A stretch of DNA of 64,000 nt, from assembly GCA_900110015.1 (NCBI GenBank), contig FOCD01000002.1, positions 620,001 through 684,000 of the forward strand, in the 5' to 3' direction. Shown here piece after piece: positions 26,096 through 34,196 of this stretch. How positions within the stretch are numbered: the stretch's first letter is position 1; every line of letters begins with the position of its first letter. The translations under genes were made by a program, and so were the position numbers. Under the pieces are notes generated by a model, which was not told the DNA's origin, made no database searches, and saw only the letters and a program-made list of their open reading frames with translations. Origin of the DNA: Terribacillus saccharophilus (GTDB lineage: Bacteria; Bacillota; Bacilli; Bacillales; Amphibacillaceae).

Positions 26096-27517
26096 TTGGC
26101 TACATTTGCAGTATGGTTCCGCAAAGATTTGCGGTTGCATGATCATACCGCTTTAAAACAAGCGATTGATCAAGCTACAGAGGACGACAGGATTCTACTT
26201 CTTTTCCATGTTAATCCGGATTTGAATGATAGTTTCTCCCCCCGCTATGATTACTATTATCATACATTGAAACAATTTGTAGACACATGCGTACAAAAAG
26301 AATTTCCCGTGCATTTTATTGCTGGAAAGACAGAATCTGCTTGGAATCAACTGATTGATACATGTAACGATTTGAAGCGAGTCTACTTCAATTATGACGA
26401 AGTTGGTTTTGGCCAAGAACGTGATGATCAAGTAATTCGCTATTTAAAAAAGAAAGATATTGATGTCTGCACATTCCTGGATCACCATATTCATCATGCT
26501 TCGGATATCCTGAAACAAGACAATAGCCCATACAAAGTATTTTCTGCTTATTTCAAGCAGTGGCAACAAGCTGAAAAACCTCAGATTCAAAAAGTCGATG
26601 AGGATAAATTGATGCAATATGTAATCGACCGGCGAGACGATTTTAAAAAAGGGCAAGCTGCTTATGAAGAACTTCTAGATAAGATGACGGATAAATGGCG
26701 CTATGCCGGTGAAAAACAAGGCTTAAGACGCGCTGAAAATTTCGTTGATAGAAGGATGAAAGAATATGATAAAAAAAGAGATATTCCTTCTGCAAAAGGT
26801 ACAAGTATGCTTTCTCCTTATCTACGTACCGGCGCCTTATCATGCAGGACACTTTATCAAATGAGTCTGGAAAAGTTGCATAGCCATAAAGGTACAGCTG
26901 GCTATGAGACATTCATCCAGGAGTTGGCTTGGCGGGATTTCTATCACATGATCTATCATTTCTATCCCGAGACGAAGGATAAAGCCTTTCTCACTAAATA
27001 TCGAGATTTAGAATGGAATCAAGATAAAGCAATTCTGGAAAAATGGAAAAACGGTGAAACTGGATTTCCAATTGTTGATGCAGCCATGAAACAGCTTAGA
27101 AAGATTGGTTGGATGCACAATCGGCTTCGGATGATTACCGCATCCTTTTTAACTAAAGATCTGTTAATTGACTGGCGTGAAGGAGAGAAATACTTCTCAG
27201 AAATGCTTATTGATTATGATGAGGCATCGAATATCGGTGGCTGGCAATGGGCATCCTCGACAGGCACTGACGCAGTACCTTATTTCCGGATTTTCAACCC
27301 AGTAAGGCAATCCGAACGATTCGACCCAGATGGTGACTTTATTAAAAAATATCTACCGGAATTAAAAGATGTACCGAGTAATTTCATCCACACGCCGGAA
27401 AAGATGACCACAGAACAGCAGCAGCAATATAATTGTGTCATTGGCAAAGACTATCCAAAGCCTATCGTCGAGCACAAAACACAGCGAGAACGGGCGTTGG
27501 AATTATTCAAGCAATAA
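26096..27517 (+). CDS. phr: Cryptochrome/photolyase family protein (CPD photolyase)
   Basis: A 473-aa light-dependent DNA repair enzyme. N-terminal antenna-binding alpha/beta domain (about 1-130, VWFRKDLRLHDHTALKQA) and C-terminal FAD-binding domain (about 200-465) with the diagnostic GETGFPIVDAAMKQLRKIGW and GWQWASSTGTDAVPYFRIFNP, including the DNA-contacting Trp and Arg-Met region. The start is TTG, with a GTAGG-type ribosome binding site. Length is right for class I CPD photolyases. Single gene. It complements uvsE, 24 kb away, in UV damage repair. Confidence 0.93.
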   Translation: MATFAVWFRKDLRLHDHTALKQAIDQATEDDRILLLFHVNPDLNDSFSPRYDYYYHTLKQFVDTCVQKEFPVHFIAGKTESAWNQLIDTCNDLKRVYFNYDEVGFGQERDDQVIRYLKKKDIDVCTFLDHHIHHASDILKQDNSPYKVFSAYFKQWQQAEKPQIQKVDEDKLMQYVIDRRDDFKKGQAAYEELLDKMTDKWRYAGEKQGLRRAENFVDRRMKEYDKKRDIPSAKGTSMLSPYLRTGALSCRTLYQMSLEKLHSHKGTAGYETFIQELAWRDFYHMIYHFYPETKDKAFLTKYRDLEWNQDKAILEKWKNGETGFPIVDAAMKQLRKIGWMHNRLRMITASFLTKDLLIDWREGEKYFSEMLIDYDEASNIGGWQWASSTGTDAVPYFRIFNPVRQSERFDPDGDFIKKYLPELKDVPSNFIHTPEKMTTEQQQQYNCVIGKDYPKPIVEHKTQRERALELFKQ

Positions 27518-27555
27518 TAAAAAGCCGGATGATAAACCATCCGGCTTTCCTGTGT
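27518..27555. terminator. Bidirectional terminator between phr and tnrA
   Basis: Perfect 11-bp stem AAAGCCGGATG/CATCCGGCTTT (27521-27531 with 27538-27548). The T-run is better on the minus strand (TTTTTATTATT), so it chiefly serves tnrA. Confidence 0.8.
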
Positions 27556-27587
27556 ACAAGGCCTCCCAACACATACGTACACACACA

Positions 27588-27914
27588 TTACTCTCTCTGT
27601 ATACCAAAGCGGGCGTTGATTTGCCCTCGCAGCATTTGCTGGCGACTCTCTCGTTCCGCTTCTTTCCTCTTGTCTCTCAGCATCTGCTGACGAATTTCGA
27701 AGGTTTGCACACCCTCTTCCCTTTTGTTAGCGATCTCAATCAATTGCTCTACATCCGAAAAAGAGTACTTGCGATTTCCCTTCGCTGAACGTTCAGGAAA
27801 AATGAGCTTGCGTTCCTCGTAATAACGAATTTTTCGTTCAGTCAGACCAGTCAGTTCGCTCACAATGCCTATTGTGATAACTTTCCTGTTCTTGTAAGAA
27901 GGCTCGTTACTCAT
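27588..27914 (-). CDS. tnrA: Global nitrogen regulator TnrA
   Basis: A 108-aa MerR-family dimeric DNA-binding protein, active when nitrogen is limiting. The helix-turn-helix is at about residues 14-60 (TIGIVSELTGLTERKIRYYE, then FPERSAKGNRKYSFSDVEQL), nearly identical to B. subtilis TnrA. The C-terminus MLRGQINARF corresponds to the segment by which TnrA is trapped by feedback-inhibited glutamine synthetase. There is no glnA nearby, and GlnR (a similar MerR protein) has a longer C-terminus and lies next to glnA, so TnrA is favoured. A TnrA-box-like site lies 70 nt upstream, consistent with autoregulation. Confidence 0.92.
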   Translation of the reverse strand: MSNEPSYKNRKVITIGIVSELTGLTERKIRYYEERKLIFPERSAKGNRKYSFSDVEQLIEIANKREEGVQTFEIRQQMLRDKRKEAERESRQQMLRGQINARFGIQRE

Positions 27915-27982
27915 CTGTTCACCTCATCACCATGTGCTGTTACTACACATTATACCGTATTTATCCATTCATCCTAGTGTTG

Positions 27983-27999
27983 TGTGAGGAAACCTTACA
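27983..27999. promoter_or_regulatory. Candidate TnrA/GlnR box
   Basis: TGTGAGGAAACCTTACA fits the 17-bp pattern TGTNANAWWWTMTNACA at all outer positions, with two mismatches in the AT-rich centre. It lies upstream of tnrA and of the divergent 46-aa gene. Confidence 0.5.
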
Positions 28000-28110
28000 A
28001 ACAACAAAATAGTTCGTCAGCATCGTTAACATGTTTGATGCAATTTTTTTCGGCTATATGTATACTGATCGTAACAGCAAAAAGGGAACGCAGAAAGGAG
28101 CGTCAATCAC

Positions 28111-28251
28111 GTGGCACTTGATCAGGAAGCCCTTGATTTAGCCAAACAGATTGTAGAACTCGACCTGAAGCGCGATGAGTGTTGGGAAGATCTTGCAGCA
28201 CTTGCAGGAGACAGAGCATTCGAATTGCTTCGACTCGTTCAGAATAGATGA
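28111..28251 (+). CDS. Small hypothetical protein, 46 aa
   Basis: A GTG-started ORF of 46 residues beginning MALDQEALDLAKQIVELD and ending LLRLVQNR. AAAGGAG lies 10 nt upstream, and a dedicated terminator starts 5 nt after the stop, both supporting a real gene. It is predicted to be two amphipathic helices, acidic, with one Cys and one Trp, and no membrane segment. It is divergent from tnrA, sharing its promoter region and the TnrA-like box, so nitrogen control is possible. I do not recognise a named family. Confidence 0.65.
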   Translation: MALDQEALDLAKQIVELDLKRDECWEDLAALAGDRAFELLRLVQNR

Positions 28252-28255
28252 CACG

Positions 28256-28288
28256 AAAAAGGAGACCTGAAAAAGGTCTCCTTTTTTT
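28256..28288. terminator. Bidirectional terminator
   Basis: AAAAAGGAGACCT pairs with AGGTCTCCTTTTT, T-runs on both strands. It serves the 46-aa gene and convergent glpQ. Confidence 0.92.
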
Positions 28289-29099
28289 ATTTCACATAAT
28301 TTGGATAATCCGTGATGATTCCGTCAACACCAGCTCGAATTAAGGGCTGTACTTCCCCAGGCGCTCGAATTGTCCAAGGCATAATCCGCATTCCACGGGA
28401 ATGAATTCTGCCAACTAGCGTATCATCCTGTGTGACATTCGTAAAATGCGTATTTACATAGTCTGCATAAGTAGCTATTTTATCAAGTTTACGATTTGTG
28501 AGGTCTGCAATTCTTGACGTCAGTACACCAAGCGGAACATGCGGCAATAGCTGGGACAAATACGCAATTGATCCGAAATTGAAGGATTGCAGAATTACTT
28601 CCTCGTAAATTACATTAGCTAGTTCATATTTTTCCAGCAGCTCAGCTACAGCTTCCTCTATTCCATCGTAAAGTTCTGGTGACTTTAATTCGATAAGAAA
28701 CTTTGTTTTCCCTTTATATCTTTTAATTACATCCTCTAACAACGGGATACGCTGACCTTCATACACAGAATCATATCCAGCGCCTACATCATAAGACTGC
28801 AAGGCGGTAAACGCGAGATCCTTCACATAAGCAGCTTCTTCGGGTGCATCGACAGCTGTACGATTGATCGACGTGTCATGTATGACGACAAGCTGTCCAT
28901 CCTTTGTCATTTGCACATCCATCTCGATGAAATCTGCTTGCATCTCTACAGCCAAATCAAAAGCTGCGATTGTATTTTCAGGTGCAAATCCGGAAGCACC
29001 GCGATGAGCGATGACAGGCAGGATTCCATTTTGAACGGATTGACTATCAAGCGACCTTGTAGTGACGGACTCGTACGATGGATTAATCTGATTCATCAT
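28287..29099 (-). CDS. glpQ: Glycerophosphodiester phosphodiesterase
   Basis: Hydrolyses glycerophosphodiesters to sn-glycerol-3-phosphate and an alcohol. The GDPD TIM-barrel signature is VIAHRGASGFAPENTIAAF, followed by FIEMDVQMTKDGQLVVIHD, with the catalytic His pair and metal-binding Glu/Asp intact. LIELKSPE is the third metal site. There is no signal peptide or lipobox, so it is intracellular, which suits a glycerophosphodiester ABC importer such as the ugp operon located 0.7 kb away. I take the ATG at 29099, 9 nt after AGGGAG; the first ATG abuts that site. About 270 residues. Confidence 0.93.
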   Translation of the reverse strand: MMNQINPSYESVTTRSLDSQSVQNGILPVIAHRGASGFAPENTIAAFDLAVEMQADFIEMDVQMTKDGQLVVIHDTSINRTAVDAPEEAAYVKDLAFTALQSYDVGAGYDSVYEGQRIPLLEDVIKRYKGKTKFLIELKSPELYDGIEEAVAELLEKYELANVIYEEVILQSFNFGSIAYLSQLLPHVPLGVLTSRIADLTNRKLDKIATYADYVNTHFTNVTQDDTLVGRIHSRGMRIMPWTIRAPGEVQPLIRAGVDGIITDYPNYVK

Positions 29100-29136
29100 T
29101 CGGATCATCTCCCTGTAGTTATCTGGATTGTAATCT

Positions 29137-29194
29137 TTGTACTATGAAAAGTACAAGAATTGGATGGTGATCTTTTTCATCTTCTTGTACTTTC
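29137..29194. repeat. Three TTGTACT elements (two inverted, one direct)
   Basis: TTGTACT (29137-29143) and AGTACAA (29150-29156) form a 7-bp palindrome with a 6-nt centre. A third copy, TTGTACTTTC, is at 29185-29194, and the second and third copies pair over 12 bp. It lies between divergent glpQ and the GlsB-type gene. Possible operator; regulator unknown. Confidence 0.45.
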
Positions 29195-29363
29195 AATATA
29201 GCGACCTTTTATTAAGCAGATGTTGAGCTGCTGTGTAGAATGATGCAGCTTATCTTAAGAACATGTAAACATGGAACAGAGCGGGATGTTTGCAATCTTG
29301 TAAGTTCGGGAATGCTATTTTTACAACACATTAAATCACATCACTTGTTTGGAGGTAGTTATT

Positions 29364-29615
29364 ATGAGTTTCATCTTATATCTAATTGTCGGTGGTATTA
29401 TCGGCTGGCTAGCAGGCTTGATTCTTGGACGTGACGTCCCAGGCGGCATCATTGGTAATATCATTGCAGGTATTGTCGGGGCATGGCTCGGCGGACTTAT
29501 CTTTGGAGATTTCGGTCCAGATATCGCGGGTATGGCAATCATTCCAGCTTTAATCGGTGCCATTATCTTCGTCTTTGTATTAAGCCTTATCTTACGTAAA
29601 ATGCGTAGAAAGTAA
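29364..29615 (+). CDS. GlsB/YeaQ/YmgE family stress-response membrane protein
   Basis: An 83-aa, very hydrophobic, glycine-rich protein with three membrane helices (FILYLIVGGIIGWLAGLIL, GNIIAGIVGAWLGGLIF and the last 25 residues), ending in a basic tail LRKMRRK. This is the transglycosylase-associated (GlsB/YeaQ) family, induced by general stress in several bacteria; its biochemical role is unknown. The ATG has GGAGG 8 nt upstream; an ORF start 5 codons earlier overlaps that site. Single gene. Confidence 0.85.
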   Translation: MSFILYLIVGGIIGWLAGLILGRDVPGGIIGNIIAGIVGAWLGGLIFGDFGPDIAGMAIIPALIGAIIFVFVLSLILRKMRRK

Positions 29616-29623
29616 TAGCACAC

Positions 29624-29664
29624 AAAAGGACTTGCAGGCAATATTGCCTGCAAGTCCTTTTTTT
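29624..29664 (+). terminator. Terminator of the GlsB-type gene
   Basis: Perfect palindromic stem of about 17 bp (AAGGACTTGCAGGCAA and its complement), followed by T7. Confidence 0.92.
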
Positions 29665-29715
29665 GTTTCGAGATTGTATGAGCTTTGTAAAATAAACAAC
29701 CACCCTCCTTTGCTC

Positions 29716-29775
29716 TGTAAACGCTTTTTCACCTACACTTCACGTTAACTCAATTTTAACTCGCTATAGTATAGA
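29716..29775 (+). promoter_or_regulatory. ugp-type operon control region: PhoP-box-like repeats and cre-like site
   Basis: TTAACT at 29745-29750 and 29756-29761 are spaced exactly 11 bp start to start, with a weaker TACACT at 29734. This is the layout of Bacillus PhoP boxes. TATAGT (29765-29770) or TATAGA (29770-29775) can be the -10. TGTAAACGCTTTTTCA at 29716 resembles a cre but has a 2-nt insertion. PhoP and CcpA control are inferred. Confidence 0.5.
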
Positions 29776-29799
29776 TGAATTCGCAGAAAGGAGCAGATT

Positions 29800-30924
29800 A
29801 TGACACATGTAAGCTTGACTGGTTTGAAAAAATCATACGATGGCAAAAAAAATGTAATTGAGCAAGTTGATCTGCAACTGCAGCAAGGCGAGTTCTTCGT
29901 CCTTGTCGGGCCCTCAGGCTGCGGGAAAAGCACAATCCTCCGCATGATCGCTGGTCTGGAGCCGATAACTGACGGAGAATTGTTTGTGAATGGCAAGAGA
30001 ATGAATGATGCACCACCGAATAAACGGGATTTATCTATGGTATTTCAAAATTATGCACTATATCCGCACTTGAATGTGGAACAAAATATCACCTTCGGCT
30101 TACATACAAAGAAAATTTCACGCGAGGAACAAAGACGCCGCTGCCAGGAAGCAGCCGACATGCTCGGCTTGGCTGATTACTTAAAACGAAAACCACGTGA
30201 ATTATCAGGTGGCCAAAGACAGCGTGTTGCCCTCGCAAGAGCGATTGTGACACAGGCCCCTCTTTGCCTGATGGATGAACCATTATCGAATCTTGATGCG
30301 AAACTGCGAACCCGGATGCGCTCGGAAATCAGGCAGATACAGCGGAAGCTGGGAATTACAATGATTTATGTCACACACGATCAGACCGAAGCGATGACGA
30401 TGGCTGACCGAATGATGATCCTTCATGAAGGCCAAGCCATGCAAATTGGCAAACCGCTTGATATCTACAATCATCCAGCCAACACATTTGTAGCATCATT
30501 TATCGGATCACCTGCCATGAATGTGATGGAAGCAGACGTTTCACCAAGCGGTATCGTTCTATCACCCCACTGCACTGTGCCTAACCCAATGAAGGGCAAT
30601 GTGAAGGCAGCAAGCAAGAATGTTCAGGTCGGTATCAGGCCAGAGCATATCCTGTTTTCCGCTCCGGAGCAAGCAGATGCTGTAGTAGAGGTCGTTAATA
30701 CTGAGGTACTTGGTACAGAGACGCTCATCACCTTTATCCTTGATAATGCTAAAGAGCAATGGATTGCCCGATGGAACGGTCAATGGCAATTCTCTGTCGG
30801 AGACCGGATACCAATCCGTTTCGACTCAGATGCTATCCACCTCTTTTCTAAAGAGAACGGAAGGATTCTATGGGCAGCCAATGACGGACAGCCAAACCAG
30901 ACAGCCAGAGAGGTACTCAGATGA
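29800..30924 (+). CDS. ugpC: ABC importer ATPase, UgpC/MalK type
   Basis: A 374-aa ATPase with Walker A GPSGCGKST, signature LSGGQRQR, Walker B LCLMDEPLSNLDAK, switch THDQTEA and a C-terminal TOBE domain (about 240-370). It is similar to MsmX but diverges in the C-terminus and heads a complete importer operon, so it is dedicated to this transporter. GAAAGGAG precedes the ATG. Its stop overlaps the next start (ATGA). Confidence 0.9.
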   Translation: MTHVSLTGLKKSYDGKKNVIEQVDLQLQQGEFFVLVGPSGCGKSTILRMIAGLEPITDGELFVNGKRMNDAPPNKRDLSMVFQNYALYPHLNVEQNITFGLHTKKISREEQRRRCQEAADMLGLADYLKRKPRELSGGQRQRVALARAIVTQAPLCLMDEPLSNLDAKLRTRMRSEIRQIQRKLGITMIYVTHDQTEAMTMADRMMILHEGQAMQIGKPLDIYNHPANTFVASFIGSPAMNVMEADVSPSGIVLSPHCTVPNPMKGNVKAASKNVQVGIRPEHILFSAPEQADAVVEVVNTEVLGTETLITFILDNAKEQWIARWNGQWQFSVGDRIPIRFDSDAIHLFSKENGRILWAANDGQPNQTAREVLR

Positions 30925-31844
30925 ACGACGCCCGGGACCTGCAGCCTGTTCCATCTCAAAAAAGCCTCCCAAAGCGGAACTTATTCGCTTTCTTGGAGGG
31001 CTGGCTCTATTTGCTTCCTTCTATCATCCTGTTCGGCGTGTTTGTTTTTTACCCAATGTTCCGAACCATATACTTGAGTTTCTTTCTAGCTGACCAAATG
31101 GGTCCATTCGAATTCGTCGGATTAGAAAACTACCAGTATATCCTAAGCTCAGACAGCTTTCAGAGCAGCGTTAAAGCTACCATTCTTTTTGTGCTATACA
31201 CAGTACCTGCAGGTATCCTGCTTGCTCTCTTTCTGGCATTGCTTACAAATGAAAAAATTAAGGGAATTGGTATATTTCGTACGTTGTTTTCCTCAACAAT
31301 GGGGATGAGCGTTGCGGCATCCAGTGTCATTTGGATGTTTATGTATAATCCTTCAATCGGCGTATTCAGCAGAATTGCCGAGTGGTTAGGCTTTCCGGCC
31401 ATCCAATGGCTGCAAGATCCAGATTATGCTCTGCTCGCAGTATCTTTATCCACAGTGTGGATGAATGCAGGCTTCGCTTATCTGATCATACTTGGCGGAT
31501 TACAGAATATCGATACCCACCTATACGAAAATGCAAAAGTAGCAGGTGTAAGTTATCTTTATCAGCTTCGTCGAATTACACTGCCAATGCTGTCCCCTAC
31601 ATTATTCTTTATCGTGACAGTATCGTTCATCAACGCTTTTCAGACATTCGGGCAAATTGACATCCTTACCAAGGGCGGACCGGTAGAATCAACGAATGTA
31701 ATCGTCTATTCCATCTATAAGGATGCCTTCATCAATAATGATGTCGGGTCGGCGAGTGCACAGGCAGTCATACTATTCTTCTGTGTCCTGCTGCTGACAG
31801 CCTTGCAGTTTAAGCTTGGCGAAAGGAAGGTGCATTACCAGTGA
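30921..31844 (+). CDS. ugpA: ABC importer permease, UgpA type
   Basis: A 307-aa membrane protein with six helices. After an N-terminal cytoplasmic stretch comes GWLYLLPSIILFGVFVFYPMF, the standard MalF/UgpA opening. The coupling loop is YENAKVAGVSYLYQLRRITLP, and LTKGGPVESTNVIVYSIYKDAF near the end is characteristic of glycerol-3-phosphate/sugar family permeases. It overlaps both neighbours by 4 nt. The substrate is inferred from glpQ and the Pho-like box. Confidence 0.9.
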   Translation: MNDARDLQPVPSQKSLPKRNLFAFLEGWLYLLPSIILFGVFVFYPMFRTIYLSFFLADQMGPFEFVGLENYQYILSSDSFQSSVKATILFVLYTVPAGILLALFLALLTNEKIKGIGIFRTLFSSTMGMSVAASSVIWMFMYNPSIGVFSRIAEWLGFPAIQWLQDPDYALLAVSLSTVWMNAGFAYLIILGGLQNIDTHLYENAKVAGVSYLYQLRRITLPMLSPTLFFIVTVSFINAFQTFGQIDILTKGGPVESTNVIVYSIYKDAFINNDVGSASAQAVILFFCVLLLTALQFKLGERKVHYQ

Positions 31845-32653
31845 TTCTTGCAAAGCGGATCAGCCTTTATAGCGTTCTGGTGATCTGCGCGATCATCATG
31901 ATGTTTCCAATTTTCTATGCTTTCAGCATCTCTTTCATGAATGGCGGAGAAGTTATGAGCGGACAGCTTCTTCCTAGCAGTCTATCATTGAATAATTACT
32001 TAGAGGTATTTCAAAAAGTGCCGCTGCTAACCTATTTGCTCAATAGTTTCGTCACATCTGCCATCGTAATGATTGGACAGCTGCTAGTCAGCAGTTTAGC
32101 TGCCTTTGCCTTTGTTTTCATGAAGTTCAAAGGTAGGGACTTCGTCTTCTTCCTGTTTATTTCAACCATGATGATACCTTGGGAAGCGACGATGGTACCG
32201 AATTTCATGACAATACAAAGTCTAGGTTGGACAAACAGCTATCTCGGATTGACAATCCCGTTTTTTGCTTTGGCATTCGGAACCTTTCTATTACGCCAGC
32301 ATTTCAAGACAATCCCACAGGAGCTCTATGAAGCTTCTCAGGTAGCTGGTATTTCCAGATTACGTTTCTTCTGGAATGTCATCCTGCCTGTCAGCAGGTC
32401 CAGCTTAATCACCTTAGGTATTTACAGCTTTTTGACCAATTGGAACATGTATCTTTGGCCGCTGTTGGTCACAAATACAGAATCGGCAAGAACCGTCCAG
32501 ATCGGGCTTAAGCAGCTGCAAACACAAGAAATCGCATCCGATTGGGGTATCGTCATGGCCGGTGTCGTCATCGTAATCCTGCCTACGCTGCTGCTATTGT
32601 TCGCCGGACAGAAAAAACTGCAAAAAGGTCTCACACAAGGTGCAATCAAATAA
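31841..32653 (+). CDS. ugpE: ABC importer permease, UgpE type
   Basis: A 270-aa membrane protein with six helices, opening ISLYSVLVICAIIMMFPIFYAFSISF. The coupling loop is YEASQVAGISRLRFFWNVILP. GTG start overlapping the ugpA stop, with GAAAGGAAGG upstream. It forms the heterodimeric channel with UgpA. A segment TNWNMYLWPLLVT is typical of the UgpE/MalG subgroup. Confidence 0.9.
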   Translation: MILAKRISLYSVLVICAIIMMFPIFYAFSISFMNGGEVMSGQLLPSSLSLNNYLEVFQKVPLLTYLLNSFVTSAIVMIGQLLVSSLAAFAFVFMKFKGRDFVFFLFISTMMIPWEATMVPNFMTIQSLGWTNSYLGLTIPFFALAFGTFLLRQHFKTIPQELYEASQVAGISRLRFFWNVILPVSRSSLITLGIYSFLTNWNMYLWPLLVTNTESARTVQIGLKQLQTQEIASDWGIVMAGVVIVILPTLLLLFAGQKKLQKGLTQGAIK

Positions 32654-32672
32654 AATTGAAAGAGGTTATATG

Positions 32673-34001
32673 ATGAAAAGACTATTAGCTGGTTTATCTG
32701 TTTTATTTGTACTGTTCCTTACCGCTTGTTCTAGTACAGATTCTGCGAGTGGTACAACTGAGGATGGCAAGACAGAAATCATCTTCTGGCATGCTATGGG
32801 CGGAGAACTAGAAGCAAGTGTCAATGCAATCGTCGACGAATACAATAGTTCACAGGATAAATATACTGTAAAACCGGTTTACCAAGGTTCATATGAGGAA
32901 TCTTTAACAAAATTGAATACTGTTGCGGGTACTGCAGATGCTCCGGCAGTTACACAGATTTTTGAAGCAGGTACAAAGCAAATGATAGACAGTGGAAATA
33001 TTCAGCCGGTACAGAAATTCATCGATGAAGAAAACTACGATACATCACAATGGGAAGAAAATATTTCCTCTTATTATCAAGTGGATGGCGAGCAGTATTC
33101 TATGCCATTTAACTCCTCCACTCCTGTGCTTGCCTATAATAAGGATGCATTCGAGGAAGCTGGACTTGATCCTGAACAAGCGCCACGCACTTACAGTGAG
33201 CTGAAAGAAGCTGCAGAAAAGCTAACGATTAAAGAAGGAGATAAAACGTCACAATATGGCCTTTCCATTTTGAATTATGGCTGGTTCTTTGAGGAATTGC
33301 TTGCCACACAGGGCGGTATGTTCGTCGATAATGAAAATGGACGCGAAGGCGAAGCAACAAAAGCTTCATTCAACGATGAAAAAGGTCAGAAGGTATTTGA
33401 ATTGATCAGTGATATGTACGAGGAAGGAACTTTTTATAACAGCGGTCAAAATTGGGATGATATGCGGGCATCCTTCCAAACTGGCACGATGGCAATGATG
33501 CTTGATTCCTCTGCCGGTATTAAAGGACTCGTTGATAATGCCGATTTCGAGGTTGGCGTAGCTTACTTGCCACACCCAGATGATGTTGATCCACAAGGCG
33601 TCATCATCGGAGGAGCTTCCCTTTGGATGGCGAAGGATATAGAAGAGAATCAGCAGCAAGCTGCTTGGGACTTTATGAAATACTTGTCAACAGCAGAAGT
33701 ACAGGCAAAATGGCATGTTGAATCTGGTTATTTTGCCATTAACCCAGCTGCTTATGAAGAAGATATCGTAAAACAGGAATGGGAAAAATATCCGCAGTTA
33801 AAAGTAACTGTTGACCAACTGCATGATACAGTGCCTAGTACAGCAACACAAGGTGCTTTGATTTCCATCTTCCCAGAAGCACGTCAGCAGATTGTGACTG
33901 GCATGGAGAGTCTATACCAAGGTGAAGATCCAAAAGCTGCATTAGATAAAGCAGCTGCCGAAGTGGACACTGTCCTTGAAAAAGGCAGTCGCAGCAGATA
34001 A
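32673..34001 (+). CDS. ugpB: ABC importer substrate-binding lipoprotein, UgpB type
   Basis: A 442-aa extracellular lipoprotein. Signal peptide MKRLLAGLSVLFVLFLTAC with the lipid-attached Cys, then a large two-lobed solute-binding domain opening EIIFWHAMGGELEASVNAIV, which matches UgpB (WHAM followed by an acidic/polar loop). GGASLWMAK and AAWDFMKYLSTAEVQAKWH are typical of the family. The second of two adjacent ATG codons is used, 7 nt after AGAGG. Last gene of ugpC-ugpA-ugpE-ugpB. Binding of glycerol-3-phosphate or glycerophosphodiesters is inferred. Confidence 0.88.
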   Translation: MKRLLAGLSVLFVLFLTACSSTDSASGTTEDGKTEIIFWHAMGGELEASVNAIVDEYNSSQDKYTVKPVYQGSYEESLTKLNTVAGTADAPAVTQIFEAGTKQMIDSGNIQPVQKFIDEENYDTSQWEENISSYYQVDGEQYSMPFNSSTPVLAYNKDAFEEAGLDPEQAPRTYSELKEAAEKLTIKEGDKTSQYGLSILNYGWFFEELLATQGGMFVDNENGREGEATKASFNDEKGQKVFELISDMYEEGTFYNSGQNWDDMRASFQTGTMAMMLDSSAGIKGLVDNADFEVGVAYLPHPDDVDPQGVIIGGASLWMAKDIEENQQQAAWDFMKYLSTAEVQAKWHVESGYFAINPAAYEEDIVKQEWEKYPQLKVTVDQLHDTVPSTATQGALISIFPEARQQIVTGMESLYQGEDPKAALDKAAAEVDTVLEKGSRSR

Positions 34002-34003
34002 TG

Positions 34004-34037
34004 AAAACGTGAGAGCAATATGCTCTCACGTTTTTTT
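34004..34037. terminator. Bidirectional terminator
   Basis: Stem AAAACGTGAGAGCA/TGCTCTCACGTTTT with a 3-nt loop and T7 on the plus strand. It also ends the small minus-strand gene, whose stop codon is at its right edge. Confidence 0.9.
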
Positions 34038-34146
34038 AATACGAAGCTCTTCCAGAACGCTTCGCTTTGCGTTTATTGATAATTTTCTTAACGATAGGAT
34101 AGACAACAGGTCCATACTTAATCGCTTTTCGAATAAGGTTTTTCAT
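34036..34146 (-). CDS. Small basic protein, 36 aa
   Basis: A 36-residue ORF starting MKNLIRKAIKYGPVVYPI and ending in KRKAKRSGRASY, too short for most gene finders. GGAGG lies 9 nt before the ATG, and the gene ends on a terminator. The first 22 residues can form an amphipathic or membrane-associated helix, and the last 14 are strongly positive. I recall similar short Lys/Arg-rich proteins in other bacilli but know no function. It lies between the ugp operon and a ZIP transporter gene. Confidence 0.65.
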   Translation of the reverse strand: MKNLIRKAIKYGPVVYPIVKKIINKRKAKRSGRASY

Positions 34147-34196
34147 GTTGAAACGCCTCCATTCTTTTGTTTGTGTATCCCCTGTATTAACTATGC

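Noticed and set aside
29364..29615. Sigma-B promoter upstream of the GlsB-type gene
   Set aside because: A GGGATG near 29283 resembles the -10, but no GTTT-type -35 lies at 12-15 nt, so I do not call it.
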